42,151 nt of DNA from Halorubrum persicum (GTDB taxonomy: Archaea > Halobacteriota > Halobacteria > Halobacteriales > Haloferacaceae): assembly GCF_002727125.1 (NCBI RefSeq), contig NZ_NHOA01000003.1:1-42151 (forward strand), read 5' to 3'. Of this stretch, positions 1 through 7,962 are shown in pieces; position 1 is the stretch's first letter, and each line of letters starts with the position of its first letter. The notes beneath the pieces were generated by a model. The model saw nothing but the letters and a program-made list of their open reading frames with translations. It ran no database searches and was not told the origin of the DNA. A program made the position numbers and the translations under genes.

Positions 1-812
1 GTCCGGACGTGGCTCGCGGTCGTCTCGTCGACCGCCAGTTCGCCGGCGAGCGTCGCGTCGCGGTCCGTGATCGGCGGGTCGAGCACCCGCACGTCCGTCC
101 GGGTCCCGGCCGCGACCTCGACGATCTCGAACGCGCGGTCGCCGGGGCGGTCGGGGTCGCGCGTCCCCGATCCGACGAGGAACCGCCCGACCTCCTCGGG
201 GTCGCCGACCGTCGCGGAGAGTCCCACCCGCTGGAACGGTCCCGCCACGCGCCGGAGGCGTTCGAGCCCGACCGTCAGTTGGGCGCCGCGCTTCGCGGCG
301 GCGAGCTCGTGGACCTCGTCGATCACGACGTGGGCGACGTCTTCGAGCGCGACCCGCATCTTCGAGCCCGTGAGGATCGCCTGGAGGCTCTCCGGGGTCG
401 TGATGAGCACGTCCGGCGGGTCGTCGGCCTGCTTGCTCCGCTCGTACTGGGTGGTGTCGCCGTGGCGCACCGCCACCTCGACGTCGAGCCGGTCGCCCCA
501 CCACTCCAGCCGGTCCATCATGTCGCGGTTGAGCGCGCGCAGCGGCGTGATGTACAGCGCGGAGATGCCCTCGCGGGGAGGAGCGCCGGGGGCGTCGCGG
601 GCGTCGACGATCGCGTCGAAGACGGGGAGCATCGCCGTCTCCGTCTTCCCGGTGCCCGTCGGGGCGAGGACGAGGGCGTTCTTCCCGTCGGCGAGCGGCG
701 GGATCGCCTCGCGCTGGGGCTCCGTCGGCGTGGAGAACCCCTGCTCGGAGAGCGCCTCGCGGAGGTCACCCCCGAGCTGCGCGAACGCGTCCATCCCCGA
801 CGGTTCCGCCAT
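1..812 (-). CDS. Lhr-type DEAD/DEAH-box ATP-dependent helicase, N-terminal part (runs off the left edge)
   Basis: About 270 residues of a superfamily 2 helicase are visible; the gene continues beyond base 1, so the C-terminal half is missing from the window. In order I see a Q-motif-like segment (STPTEPQREAI, about residues 27-37), Walker A APTGTGKT at 50-57, the TPLRAL motif Ia near 89-94, a TTPESL motif near 138-143, the DEVH box at 165-168 and LSAT motif III at 198-201. This combination is typical of archaeal Lhr-like large helicases, which unwind DNA or RNA-DNA hybrids in repair. The ATG at 812 is the only sensible start, and a TATA-like CTTAATC lies about 34 bp upstream. It follows the histidine kinase gene on the same strand after 133 bp, probably as a separate transcription unit. 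Confidence 0.9.
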   Translation of the reverse strand, partial: MAEPSGMDAFAQLGGDLREALSEQGFSTPTEPQREAIPPLADGKNALVLAPTGTGKTETAMLPVFDAIVDARDAPGAPPREGISALYITPLRALNRDMMDRLEWWGDRLDVEVAVRHGDTTQYERSKQADDPPDVLITTPESLQAILTGSKMRVALEDVAHVVIDEVHELAAAKRGAQLTVGLERLRRVAGPFQRVGLSATVGDPEEVGRFLVGSGTRDPDRPGDRAFEIVEVAAGTRTDVRVLDPPITDRDATLAGELAVDETTASHVR

Positions 813-945
813 TATCTGATCGTCGGACGTTGGTGATTCAAGCGATTAAGGGCGTCGCTGTGCGAGGGTCGTGCGAGCGCTCGGGGCCGGTCCGGCGGCC
901 GCGAGAGGCGCGCTCCCGTTCTGTCTACGAGGGGCGCGTGCCCGT

Positions 946-3585
946 TCAATCCGCGATCGACAGTTCCACGGCGAACACGCTGCCCGTCGGCTCGTTGTCC
1001 TCGACCCACACGTCGCCGCCGTACTTGTTGACGAGCGTCTTGACGAGGTACAGTCCGACGCCCGTACCGCCGCTCTCGAGACCCTTCTCGCCCTCCTGGA
1101 AGATCTGCGCCTTGTGGTCGTCCGGAATGCCGGGACCGTTGTCGGCGATCGACACGCACACGGTCTCGTCCGACACGCGCGTCGACACCGTGATCTCCGC
1201 CACGTCCTTGTCGTTGTGGACGACCGCGTTCGTCAGGAGGTTCCGGAACACCGCCTCCAACAGGTCGTCGGCCAGCACCGTCACGTCGGGGATCGAGCCG
1301 TCGACCGAGACCGACACACGGTCCTGATCCGCGCGGACCTGTTCGATCTGCCCGGCGAGTTCGTCGCGGAGGCTCATCGGAGTCCGGTCGGTGCCGACCT
1401 GCAGCAGCACGTCGGTCACGTCTCTGGCCGTCTCCGTGATCCCCGCCGCCTGTTTCGCCGCCTCGATGACCGTTCGCGCGTACGTTCGGCTCTGGTCGTC
1501 GGGGAGCGACCCTTCGAGCAGCTCGGTGTACGACTCCACGACCATCAGCTGGTTCCGAATGTCGTGTCGAACGACCTGGTTCAGCAGTTTGAGGCTGTCC
1601 CGCTGATCTTCGAGCGTCCGCTCGTACTGCTTCAGTTCGGTGATGTCGCGGGCGTACCCCAACACGGCGTCTCCGCCGCTCTCCGCGATTTCGTACGGAA
1701 TCTTCCGCGTTTCAAAGATACGCGTCTCGCCGTCCGCCGTCGTCAGCGTCTCCTCGCCGATCACTCTCGCCTCGCCCGACTCGATCACGTCGAGGTCGTC
1801 CTGGCGGAACTCCTCGGAGTCCTCGACGCTGGGGATGATGTCCGCCTCCGATTGCCCTTCGACCTCCGCGGGCGTTTTCCCGTACGCCGCCGCAGTCGCC
1901 TCGTTGGCCAGGAGGTACTCGCCCTCGCGGTTCTTCACGAACACGAGGTCCGGGACGAGGTCGATGATCTGCCGGAGCTCTTGGCGGGTCGACTCGAGGG
2001 CCAGCTCGTACTCCTTCTGCTCGGTGATGTCTTGGAACAGCCCGAGCGCGCCGGTGACGCGCCCCTCGTCGTCGCGCTGCGGATCGCCGATCGTCCGGAC
2101 CCACCGGGTCTGACCGGACGCCGTGACGATCCGGAGTTCGATGTCGTACGACTCGCCGTCCTCGGTCAGCCGGTCGAACGCCGTCTCGATGGCCTCCCGA
2201 TCGTCCGGGTGGTAGAACTCGAACCCCTCCGACAGCTCGACCGACTCGTCCGGGTCCACCCCGTGGATGCGATACACCTCGTCGCTCCACGTGAGCGACT
2301 CGCCGACCAGATCGACCTCCCACCAGCCGATCGACGCGCTCTCCTGTGTCCGTTCGATGAGCTGCCGCGTTCGGATCAGCTCCCGCTCGCGCCGCTTCTG
2401 ATCGTCGATGTCGAGGTGAATCCCGACCGCACGAACCGGCTCCCCGTCGTCGGTGCGCTCGACGACCTTCCCGATGTCGCGGATCCACTTCCACTCGTCC
2501 GATCCGGTGCGCATCCGGTGTTCCGCCTCGTAGTACGGCGTCTCGCCCGCGATGTGGGCCGACAGCGCGTCCTCGACCGCCTCGAGGTCGTCGGGATGGA
2601 CGCGTCGCTCCCACTCATCGAGATGCGGCTCGATCTCGTCGAGCGAGTGCTCGAGCATCCGCGCCCACTGGTCGTTGAACTCGACCTCGTCGGTGGTCAT
2701 GTCCCAGTCCCAGACGCCGAGCTGCGCGCCTTCGACCGCGAGTTCGAGCCGGTCTTTGAGCTGTTGGAGGGCCCGCTCGCGCTCCTTCTGATCGGTGATG
2801 TCCGTCGAGACGCCGCAGACGCCAACGATTTCCCCGTCGTCATCGTACACGGGCGACTTCCGAGTGAGCCGGACGCTTTCTCCTGCGGGCGTCGGGACCG
2901 TCTCCTCGATCTCGATCCGCCCTCCGGTCTCGAGGACGTGGAGGTCGTCCGCCCGGGCCTGCTGGGCGACCGCCTCCGGAAAGAGGTCCTTGTCGGTCGT
3001 CCCGACGTAGTCCTCACCGGCGTCGAGCAGGTCGCGGCACGCGTGGTTCATCAGGAGGTACCCACCGTCGGCGTCTTTCAGGAACACCGCCGCCGACATC
3101 GTCTCCAACACGGTCTGGAACCGGCGGTACGTGCGCTGGTGCTCTCGCTCCTGTTCCTTCTGTGCGGTGACGTCCCGAGCGACCCCGACGATCCGCGTTA
3201 TCGTCCCGTCCTCGGTGATCGGGGTCAGCTTCGTCTGCCAGTAACTCGGGCCGCCCGGGAACTCGAGGCGCTCGTCGTACTCGATCGTGGCGCCCCGCTC
3301 GACACACCGGCGGTAGTTCTCGGCCACGGTCGCGCCCTGTTCGTCGCCGAGGAATTCCCGCGGCGTCCGACCCCGCATCTCGTCCTCGGAGTACCCCGTC
3401 TGTTCCTGATACGCGGTGTTGTTCTGTCGGAACGTGAACTCGTATCCGTCGTCTGTCCGCTCGACCTCGACGACGAACACGGCGTCGTCCATCTCGCGAA
3501 AAATCGCCTCGTAAACGGAAGCGGCCCCCTCGCCGGCCACGCCGAACGAGTCAACGCCGCCGTTCGTGCGTGAACTCTCCTCCAT
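946..3585 (-). CDS. Multi-PAS sensor histidine kinase (879 aa)
   Basis: A soluble sensor kinase with no membrane segments. About five PAS/PAC units fill residues 30-655; the PAC ends recur as DVTAQKE, DITDQKE, DIDDQKR, DITEQKE and DITELKQ. The phospho-acceptor His674 is in the haloarchaeal-type H-box RHDIRNQ. The HATPase domain has an N-box (FRNLLTNAVVHND, from 779), a G1 box DNGPGIP (815-821) and a G2 box GTGVGLYLV. All catalytic motifs look intact. It presumably senses an intracellular signal through one or more PAS domains and passes phosphate to a response regulator encoded elsewhere; no receiver gene is adjacent. A 12-bp palindrome lies between its likely promoter and the ATG. The ligand cannot be told from sequence. 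Confidence 0.93.
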   Translation of the reverse strand: MEESSRTNGGVDSFGVAGEGAASVYEAIFREMDDAVFVVEVERTDDGYEFTFRQNNTAYQEQTGYSEDEMRGRTPREFLGDEQGATVAENYRRCVERGATIEYDERLEFPGGPSYWQTKLTPITEDGTITRIVGVARDVTAQKEQEREHQRTYRRFQTVLETMSAAVFLKDADGGYLLMNHACRDLLDAGEDYVGTTDKDLFPEAVAQQARADDLHVLETGGRIEIEETVPTPAGESVRLTRKSPVYDDDGEIVGVCGVSTDITDQKERERALQQLKDRLELAVEGAQLGVWDWDMTTDEVEFNDQWARMLEHSLDEIEPHLDEWERRVHPDDLEAVEDALSAHIAGETPYYEAEHRMRTGSDEWKWIRDIGKVVERTDDGEPVRAVGIHLDIDDQKRRERELIRTRQLIERTQESASIGWWEVDLVGESLTWSDEVYRIHGVDPDESVELSEGFEFYHPDDREAIETAFDRLTEDGESYDIELRIVTASGQTRWVRTIGDPQRDDEGRVTGALGLFQDITEQKEYELALESTRQELRQIIDLVPDLVFVKNREGEYLLANEATAAAYGKTPAEVEGQSEADIIPSVEDSEEFRQDDLDVIESGEARVIGEETLTTADGETRIFETRKIPYEIAESGGDAVLGYARDITELKQYERTLEDQRDSLKLLNQVVRHDIRNQLMVVESYTELLEGSLPDDQSRTYARTVIEAAKQAAGITETARDVTDVLLQVGTDRTPMSLRDELAGQIEQVRADQDRVSVSVDGSIPDVTVLADDLLEAVFRNLLTNAVVHNDKDVAEITVSTRVSDETVCVSIADNGPGIPDDHKAQIFQEGEKGLESGGTGVGLYLVKTLVNKYGGDVWVEDNEPTGSVFAVELSIAD

Positions 3586-3594
3586 AATCTCTCT

Positions 3595-3606
3595 TACCGA
3601 TCGGTA
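3595..3606. promoter_or_regulatory. Perfect 12-bp palindrome TACCGATCGGTA upstream of the PAS kinase
   Basis: TACCGATCGGTA equals its own reverse complement and sits 10-21 bp upstream of the kinase ATG at 3585, downstream of TATA-like sequences. The position suits a repressor operator or a leader element. A near-identical 12-mer overlaps the start codon of the acetyl-CoA synthetase gene at 37442-37457. Confidence 0.4.
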
Positions 3607-3673
3607 CGTTTAGTCAGATGATAAGAGTGCGGATATCGACGCTCGAAAGCGGTCCCACAGCGAGCCGGGACCG

Positions 3674-5089
3674 CTACGTCACCCCGCCCTCTCCCGTCGC
3701 GTAGCTCTCGTGGGCACCGCTGTCGAGGATCGCCTCGATCTCGTCGACGACGGCCAGCACGTCGGCGAACGAGGTGTACGGCGCCGCCGGACACACCCGA
3801 ACCACGTTCGGCGGCCGGAAGTCGACGACCGCCCCGCGGTCGGTGAGCGCCCTGCTCAGCCGCTCGGCGTCCGGGTGTTCCAGGGCGACGTGGCCGCCGC
3901 GGGCCGCGTGCTCGCGGGGCGTTCCGACCGACACCTCCGGAAGCCGATCGTCGACCAAGGCGATCAGGAAGTCGGTGAGCGCGAGCGACTTGGCGCGCAG
4001 GCGCTCGATCCCGGCCTCCCGGAGGAGCTCGACCGACCCCTCGAGCGGCGCCGCGGCGAGCAACGGCGGGGTGCCGATCTGCCACGCGCCGGCCGAGTCG
4101 GCGGGCGTGTACGTCATGTTCATCTCGAACTGCGTCGCCTTCTCGTGGCCCCACCAGCCCGTCAGGGCGGGCGTGAGTCCGTGGTGCCGGTCGGCGACGA
4201 ACAGCGCGCCGATCGACCCCGGCCCGGCGTTGAGATACTTGTAGGTACACCACACTGCGAAGTCGACGCCGGCGTCCCCGAACGCGTGGGGAACCGCCCC
4301 CGCGGAGTGAGCCGCGTCGAACCCCGCGAAGGCGCCCGCCGCGTGGGCGGCATCGGCGATTCTCTCCACGTCGAACAGCTGCCCGGAGCGGTACAGCGCG
4401 GTCGGCATGAACACGATCCCCACGTCGTCGTGCGCCGCCAGCGCGGCCTCGACGTCTCGGGGATCGATCGTCCGGCCGTCGCTGCTCTCGACGACCCGGA
4501 GCTTCTCGTCCGGGTCGATCCCGCGCTGACGCAACTGCGCCCGTATCGCGTAGTGGTCGGAGGGGAAGTCGAGCTCGTTGACGAGGACGGCGGGGTCGCC
4601 GCCCGGCTCCCCGCCCGGCGCCCACGTCCCGTCCGCCGCCGCGACCCCCTCGCGTTCGGGCCCGTTCCCCGCGAGCAGCTCGTCGAGGAAGGTGCCGATC
4701 AGGGTGTGGATGTTGACGGTGATCGAGTTGCCGACGACGACCTCGCTCGGGTCGGCGCCGACGAGGGGCGCGAGCGCGTCGCCGAGCCGCTCGCCCACCT
4801 CGAACCACGGCGGGTCGGCGTCGGTCCACCCCGAGATGAGCCGCTCACGCCACTCGTCGACGACGCGGTCGAGGCTGGCGATGGCGGCGTCGCTCGCGGG
4901 GCCGAGCGAGTTGCCGTCCATATACAAGCCGTCGTCCGGCACGTGATACCGATCCGCGAACGCGGAGAGCGGGTCGTCGGCGTCGAGGCGCGCGGCGAGG
5001 ACGGCGGGGTCGGAATCGGCCGCGCCGCCGGCCAGCCCGTCGCCGTCGAGCGCGTCGCGGGCGGGGGCATAGGGGTCGTCCATACGCAT
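3674..5089 (-). CDS. kynU: Kynureninase (PLP-dependent, 471 aa)
   Basis: A fold-type I PLP enzyme that cleaves kynurenine to anthranilate and alanine in tryptophan breakdown. Key segments are YMDGNSLGP (57-65), FDAAHSAGAVPH (257-268, with Asp258 expected to contact the PLP ring nitrogen) and WCTYKYLNAGPG (280-291, with Lys284 as the Schiff-base lysine), all characteristic of kynureninase. A Gly/Ala-rich stretch at about 141-166 looks like an insertion compared with bacterial enzymes. I chose the ATG at 5089; ATG 5083 is equally possible, and the in-frame ATG at 5128 lies inside a tandem repeat and is unlikely. No other kynurenine-pathway gene is nearby, so it seems to stand alone downstream of leuS. 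Confidence 0.9.
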   Translation of the reverse strand: MRMDDPYAPARDALDGDGLAGGAADSDPAVLAARLDADDPLSAFADRYHVPDDGLYMDGNSLGPASDAAIASLDRVVDEWRERLISGWTDADPPWFEVGERLGDALAPLVGADPSEVVVGNSITVNIHTLIGTFLDELLAGNGPEREGVAAADGTWAPGGEPGGDPAVLVNELDFPSDHYAIRAQLRQRGIDPDEKLRVVESSDGRTIDPRDVEAALAAHDDVGIVFMPTALYRSGQLFDVERIADAAHAAGAFAGFDAAHSAGAVPHAFGDAGVDFAVWCTYKYLNAGPGSIGALFVADRHHGLTPALTGWWGHEKATQFEMNMTYTPADSAGAWQIGTPPLLAAAPLEGSVELLREAGIERLRAKSLALTDFLIALVDDRLPEVSVGTPREHAARGGHVALEHPDAERLSRALTDRGAVVDFRPPNVVRVCPAAPYTSFADVLAVVDEIEAILDSGAHESYATGEGGVT

Positions 5090-5094
5090 TCGGG

Positions 5095-5150
5095 CGTCGC
5101 CGCCGACTAATCGCTTCCGGGGCGTCACCGCCGACTGATCGCTCCCGGGG
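5095..5150. repeat. 28-bp tandem duplication upstream of kynU
   Basis: Bases 5095-5122 and 5123-5150 are head-to-tail copies of a 28-bp unit that differ at three positions (25 of 28 identical). On the minus strand each copy carries a TATA-like GATTAG or GATCAG. The array fills the gap between the leuS stop and the kynU start, so it could duplicate a promoter or operator. It is too short and lacks spacers to be a CRISPR. Confidence 0.75.
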
Positions 5151-5183
5151 GCGCCGTCGCCGTTTCAAAAGGGCCTCGAACCG

Positions 5184-7856
5184 CTACTCGACGATGTCGA
5201 TCGCGGGGCGGCCCGGCTCCGCCTTCCGAACCACCGCGTCGTCGGCGTCGGCGGCGCGCTCGACCCGGACCGGCGCGTCGAACTCGCGCTCGATCAGCCA
5301 CGAGGCGGCGCGCAGCGCCTCGTGCTCGTCGTCCCCCGACAGCGTCTCCTGGAGCGCCTCGCGGTTCGCCTGCAGGTCCTGCCCGTACGAGGCCGCGTCG
5401 TCGCCCCGGTCCCGGATGTGGCTCTCCGCCATCAGCTCCGAGATGAGGTTATCGGCGTCGCTGTCGATCGCGATCGACAGCGCGTCGTACTTCCAGTCGG
5501 GCGCGACGACCACGTCGATCCGCTCGGGGTCCTCGATGCCGGCGACCTCGACGATGTCGCGCACGTCCTCGCGGGTGTTCTCGACCAGCCGGCGGCGGCG
5601 CTCGACCGTCTCCCGGTCGACCGTCGCGGTCGGCCAGTCGGCCTCGACGACGAACCCGTCGCGGTCCAGCGTCTCCCACAGCTCCTCGGTGAGGTGCGGG
5701 ACGACCGGCGCGAGCAGGCGAACGGCGACGTCGATCCCGCGCTCGTACGTCTCCGGGTGCGGGTCGGTGTGGCCCCGGTAGCTCCGGAGCGTCCCCACGA
5801 GGTCCTGCGCCTCGCGGAGCGCGACGTTGAAGGTGAGGTCGTCGTACTCCCCGCCCGCGATGGCGACCGCGGCGTCGATCTCGTCGTCGACGTAGTCGTC
5901 GATCGTGTCGCGGTCGGCGTCGGCGGGGGCGGTCTCCGCCTCCCCGGCCGCGTACCCCTCGACCAGGTCGGTCAGGCGGGCCAGGAAGCGGTGCGTCGAT
6001 TTGACGCCCTCCTCGGACCAGTCGAAGTCGCGCTCCGGCTGGGCGGCCTGCATCATGAACAGCCGGGCCGTGTCGGCGCCGTACTCGTCGACGATGCGCT
6101 GGGGCGAGACGACGTTCCCCTTCGATTTGGACATCTTCTCGCCCTCCAGCTGGACCATCCCCTGCGCCAGCAGGTTGGTGAACGGCTCGCGGTGTTCGAG
6201 CCCCTCCTCGTCGGCCAACACCTTGGTGACGAACCGCGAGTACAGCAGGTGCATCACGGCGTGCTCGATGCCGCCGACGTACTGGTCGACCGGCATCCAG
6301 TCGTTCGCGCGGTCCAGGTCGAACGGGAGCGCCTCGTCCCCGGGCGAGACGTATCGCAGGAAGTACCACGAGGAGTCGACGAACGTGTCCATCGTGTCCG
6401 TCTCGCGGGTGGCCGGGCCGCCGCACTCCGGACAGGTCGTCTCCTTCCACTCCTCGGCGGCGTCGAGCGGGTTCTCGGTCGTGTTGATGAACTCCGGCAG
6501 CTCGACCGGCAGGTCCGACTCGGGCACCAACACCGAGCCGCAGTCGTCGCAGTGGACGACCGGAATCGGGGTCCCCCAGTAGCGCTGTCGGGAGATCCCC
6601 CAGTCGCGCAGGCGGTACTGGGTGGTCGCCTCGGCGCTCTCGATGTCCTCGGTGAGCCGATCGCGGGCCGTCTCGCTGTCGAGGCCGCTGTACTGGCCGG
6701 AGTTGATCACGACGCCGTCGTCCGTGAACGCCGCCTCGCTCACGTCCGGCGCGTCCGGCACCGACTCGCCGTCCCACTCGCCGGGCTCCGGAGCGATCAC
6801 CGGCTCGATGTCGACGCCCATCTTCTCGGCGAACGCGTGGTCGCGCTCGTCGTGGCCGGGCACCGCCATCAGCGCGCCGGTCCCCACGTCCGAGAGGACG
6901 AAGTCGGCGACGAAGACGGGGATCTCCTCGCCCGTTGCGGGGTTGGTGGCCGTGAGGTCCGTTTCGACGCCGTTCGGCTCGTCGCCCTCGGGGTCGGCGT
7001 CCTCCTCGACGAAGCGGCGCACGTCCTCGTCCGACCGGGCCAGCTCCTCGCTGATCGGGTGGTCGGGCGCGAGCGCGAAGAACGTCGCGCCGTGGATCGT
7101 GTCGACGCGGGTGGTGAACGCCTCGACGGGCCCGTGGCCGTCGACGCGGAACTCCAGGGTCGTCCCGTGCTGGCGACCGATCCAGTTGCGCTGCATCTGG
7201 CGCACGGAGTCCGGCCATCCCTCCAGACCGTCGATCGCGTCGAGCAGCTCGTCGGCGTACTCGGTGATCTCTAAGAACCACTGGTCCAGATCGCGGGTCT
7301 CGACGGGGGTGTCACAGCGCCAACACAGCTCGTCGTCGCCCTCGACCTGCTCGTCCGCGAGGACGGTCTCGCAGGAGGGACACCAGTTCACTTCGGCGTC
7401 GCGGCGCTCGACGAGCCCCGCCTCGTGGAACCGGCGGAACAGCCACTGGTTCCACTGGTAGTACTCGGGGGTGCAGGTGGTGACCTCGCGGTCCCAGTCG
7501 TAGCCGAACCCCATCGACTGCATCTGTCCTCGCATCGTGTCGATGCAGTCGAACGTCCAGTCGCGGGGGTTGGTGTCGCGCTCCTTGGCGGCGTTCTCGG
7601 CGGGGAGCCCGAACGCGTCCCACCCCATCGGGTGGAGCACGTCGTCGCCGCGCATCCGGCGATACCGGGCGTACGCGTCCGTGATGGTGTAGTTGCGGAC
7701 GTGGCCCATGTGGAGCTTCCCGGACGGGTACGGGTACATCCCCAGCACGTAGGTGGGATCGTCCACCTCGTCCGGCGTGCGATACACGGAGGCGTCGTCC
7801 CACGCCTCCTGCCACCGTTTCTCGACCGCAGTGTGGTCGTAACCCTCCTGAGACAT
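5184..7856 (-). CDS. leuS: Leucyl-tRNA synthetase, bacterial type (890 aa)
   Basis: A class I synthetase that charges tRNA-Leu. The N-terminal signature YPYPSGKLHMGHVRNYT carries the HIGH-equivalent HMGH at 49-52; the KMSKS loop is in GEKMSKSKGN; cysteine pairs CPSC...CWRC and CDDCG...CPECG mark zinc modules; the CP1 editing domain, with TNPATGEEIPVFVADFV and GHDERDHAFAEKMG, is intact. Length and motifs match bacterial-type LeuRS rather than the classical archaeal form. I chose ATG 7856 (MSQEGYDHTAVEKRW); an upstream in-frame reading to 8249 is Arg/Ser-rich and clearly a shadow. A TATA-like GTATATAAG lies only about 10 bp before this ATG, and a second (GCTATACG) further upstream fits a short-leader transcript better. 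Confidence 0.96.
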   Translation of the reverse strand: MSQEGYDHTAVEKRWQEAWDDASVYRTPDEVDDPTYVLGMYPYPSGKLHMGHVRNYTITDAYARYRRMRGDDVLHPMGWDAFGLPAENAAKERDTNPRDWTFDCIDTMRGQMQSMGFGYDWDREVTTCTPEYYQWNQWLFRRFHEAGLVERRDAEVNWCPSCETVLADEQVEGDDELCWRCDTPVETRDLDQWFLEITEYADELLDAIDGLEGWPDSVRQMQRNWIGRQHGTTLEFRVDGHGPVEAFTTRVDTIHGATFFALAPDHPISEELARSDEDVRRFVEEDADPEGDEPNGVETDLTATNPATGEEIPVFVADFVLSDVGTGALMAVPGHDERDHAFAEKMGVDIEPVIAPEPGEWDGESVPDAPDVSEAAFTDDGVVINSGQYSGLDSETARDRLTEDIESAEATTQYRLRDWGISRQRYWGTPIPVVHCDDCGSVLVPESDLPVELPEFINTTENPLDAAEEWKETTCPECGGPATRETDTMDTFVDSSWYFLRYVSPGDEALPFDLDRANDWMPVDQYVGGIEHAVMHLLYSRFVTKVLADEEGLEHREPFTNLLAQGMVQLEGEKMSKSKGNVVSPQRIVDEYGADTARLFMMQAAQPERDFDWSEEGVKSTHRFLARLTDLVEGYAAGEAETAPADADRDTIDDYVDDEIDAAVAIAGGEYDDLTFNVALREAQDLVGTLRSYRGHTDPHPETYERGIDVAVRLLAPVVPHLTEELWETLDRDGFVVEADWPTATVDRETVERRRRLVENTREDVRDIVEVAGIEDPERIDVVVAPDWKYDALSIAIDSDADNLISELMAESHIRDRGDDAASYGQDLQANREALQETLSGDDEHEALRAASWLIEREFDAPVRVERAADADDAVVRKAEPGRPAIDIVE

Positions 7857-7962
7857 CTGCTTATATACTCGTGGAGGGGTCGGCGTCGTATAGCTTTCCA
7901 TCCAGTGGTGCGGCGTGGCACACCGCCCCGTGGGCGGCGGTCCCGACCGCGAAACGGACCCC

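Noticed and set aside
871-3573. Long open frame on the plus strand opposite the PAS kinase
   Set aside because: It is a GC-rich shadow: Arg/Leu/Val-rich composition, no motif, and it exactly mirrors the real kinase gene.
5095-5150. CRISPR-like repeat
   Set aside because: Only two directly adjoining copies with no spacers and no cas genes; a simple tandem duplication.
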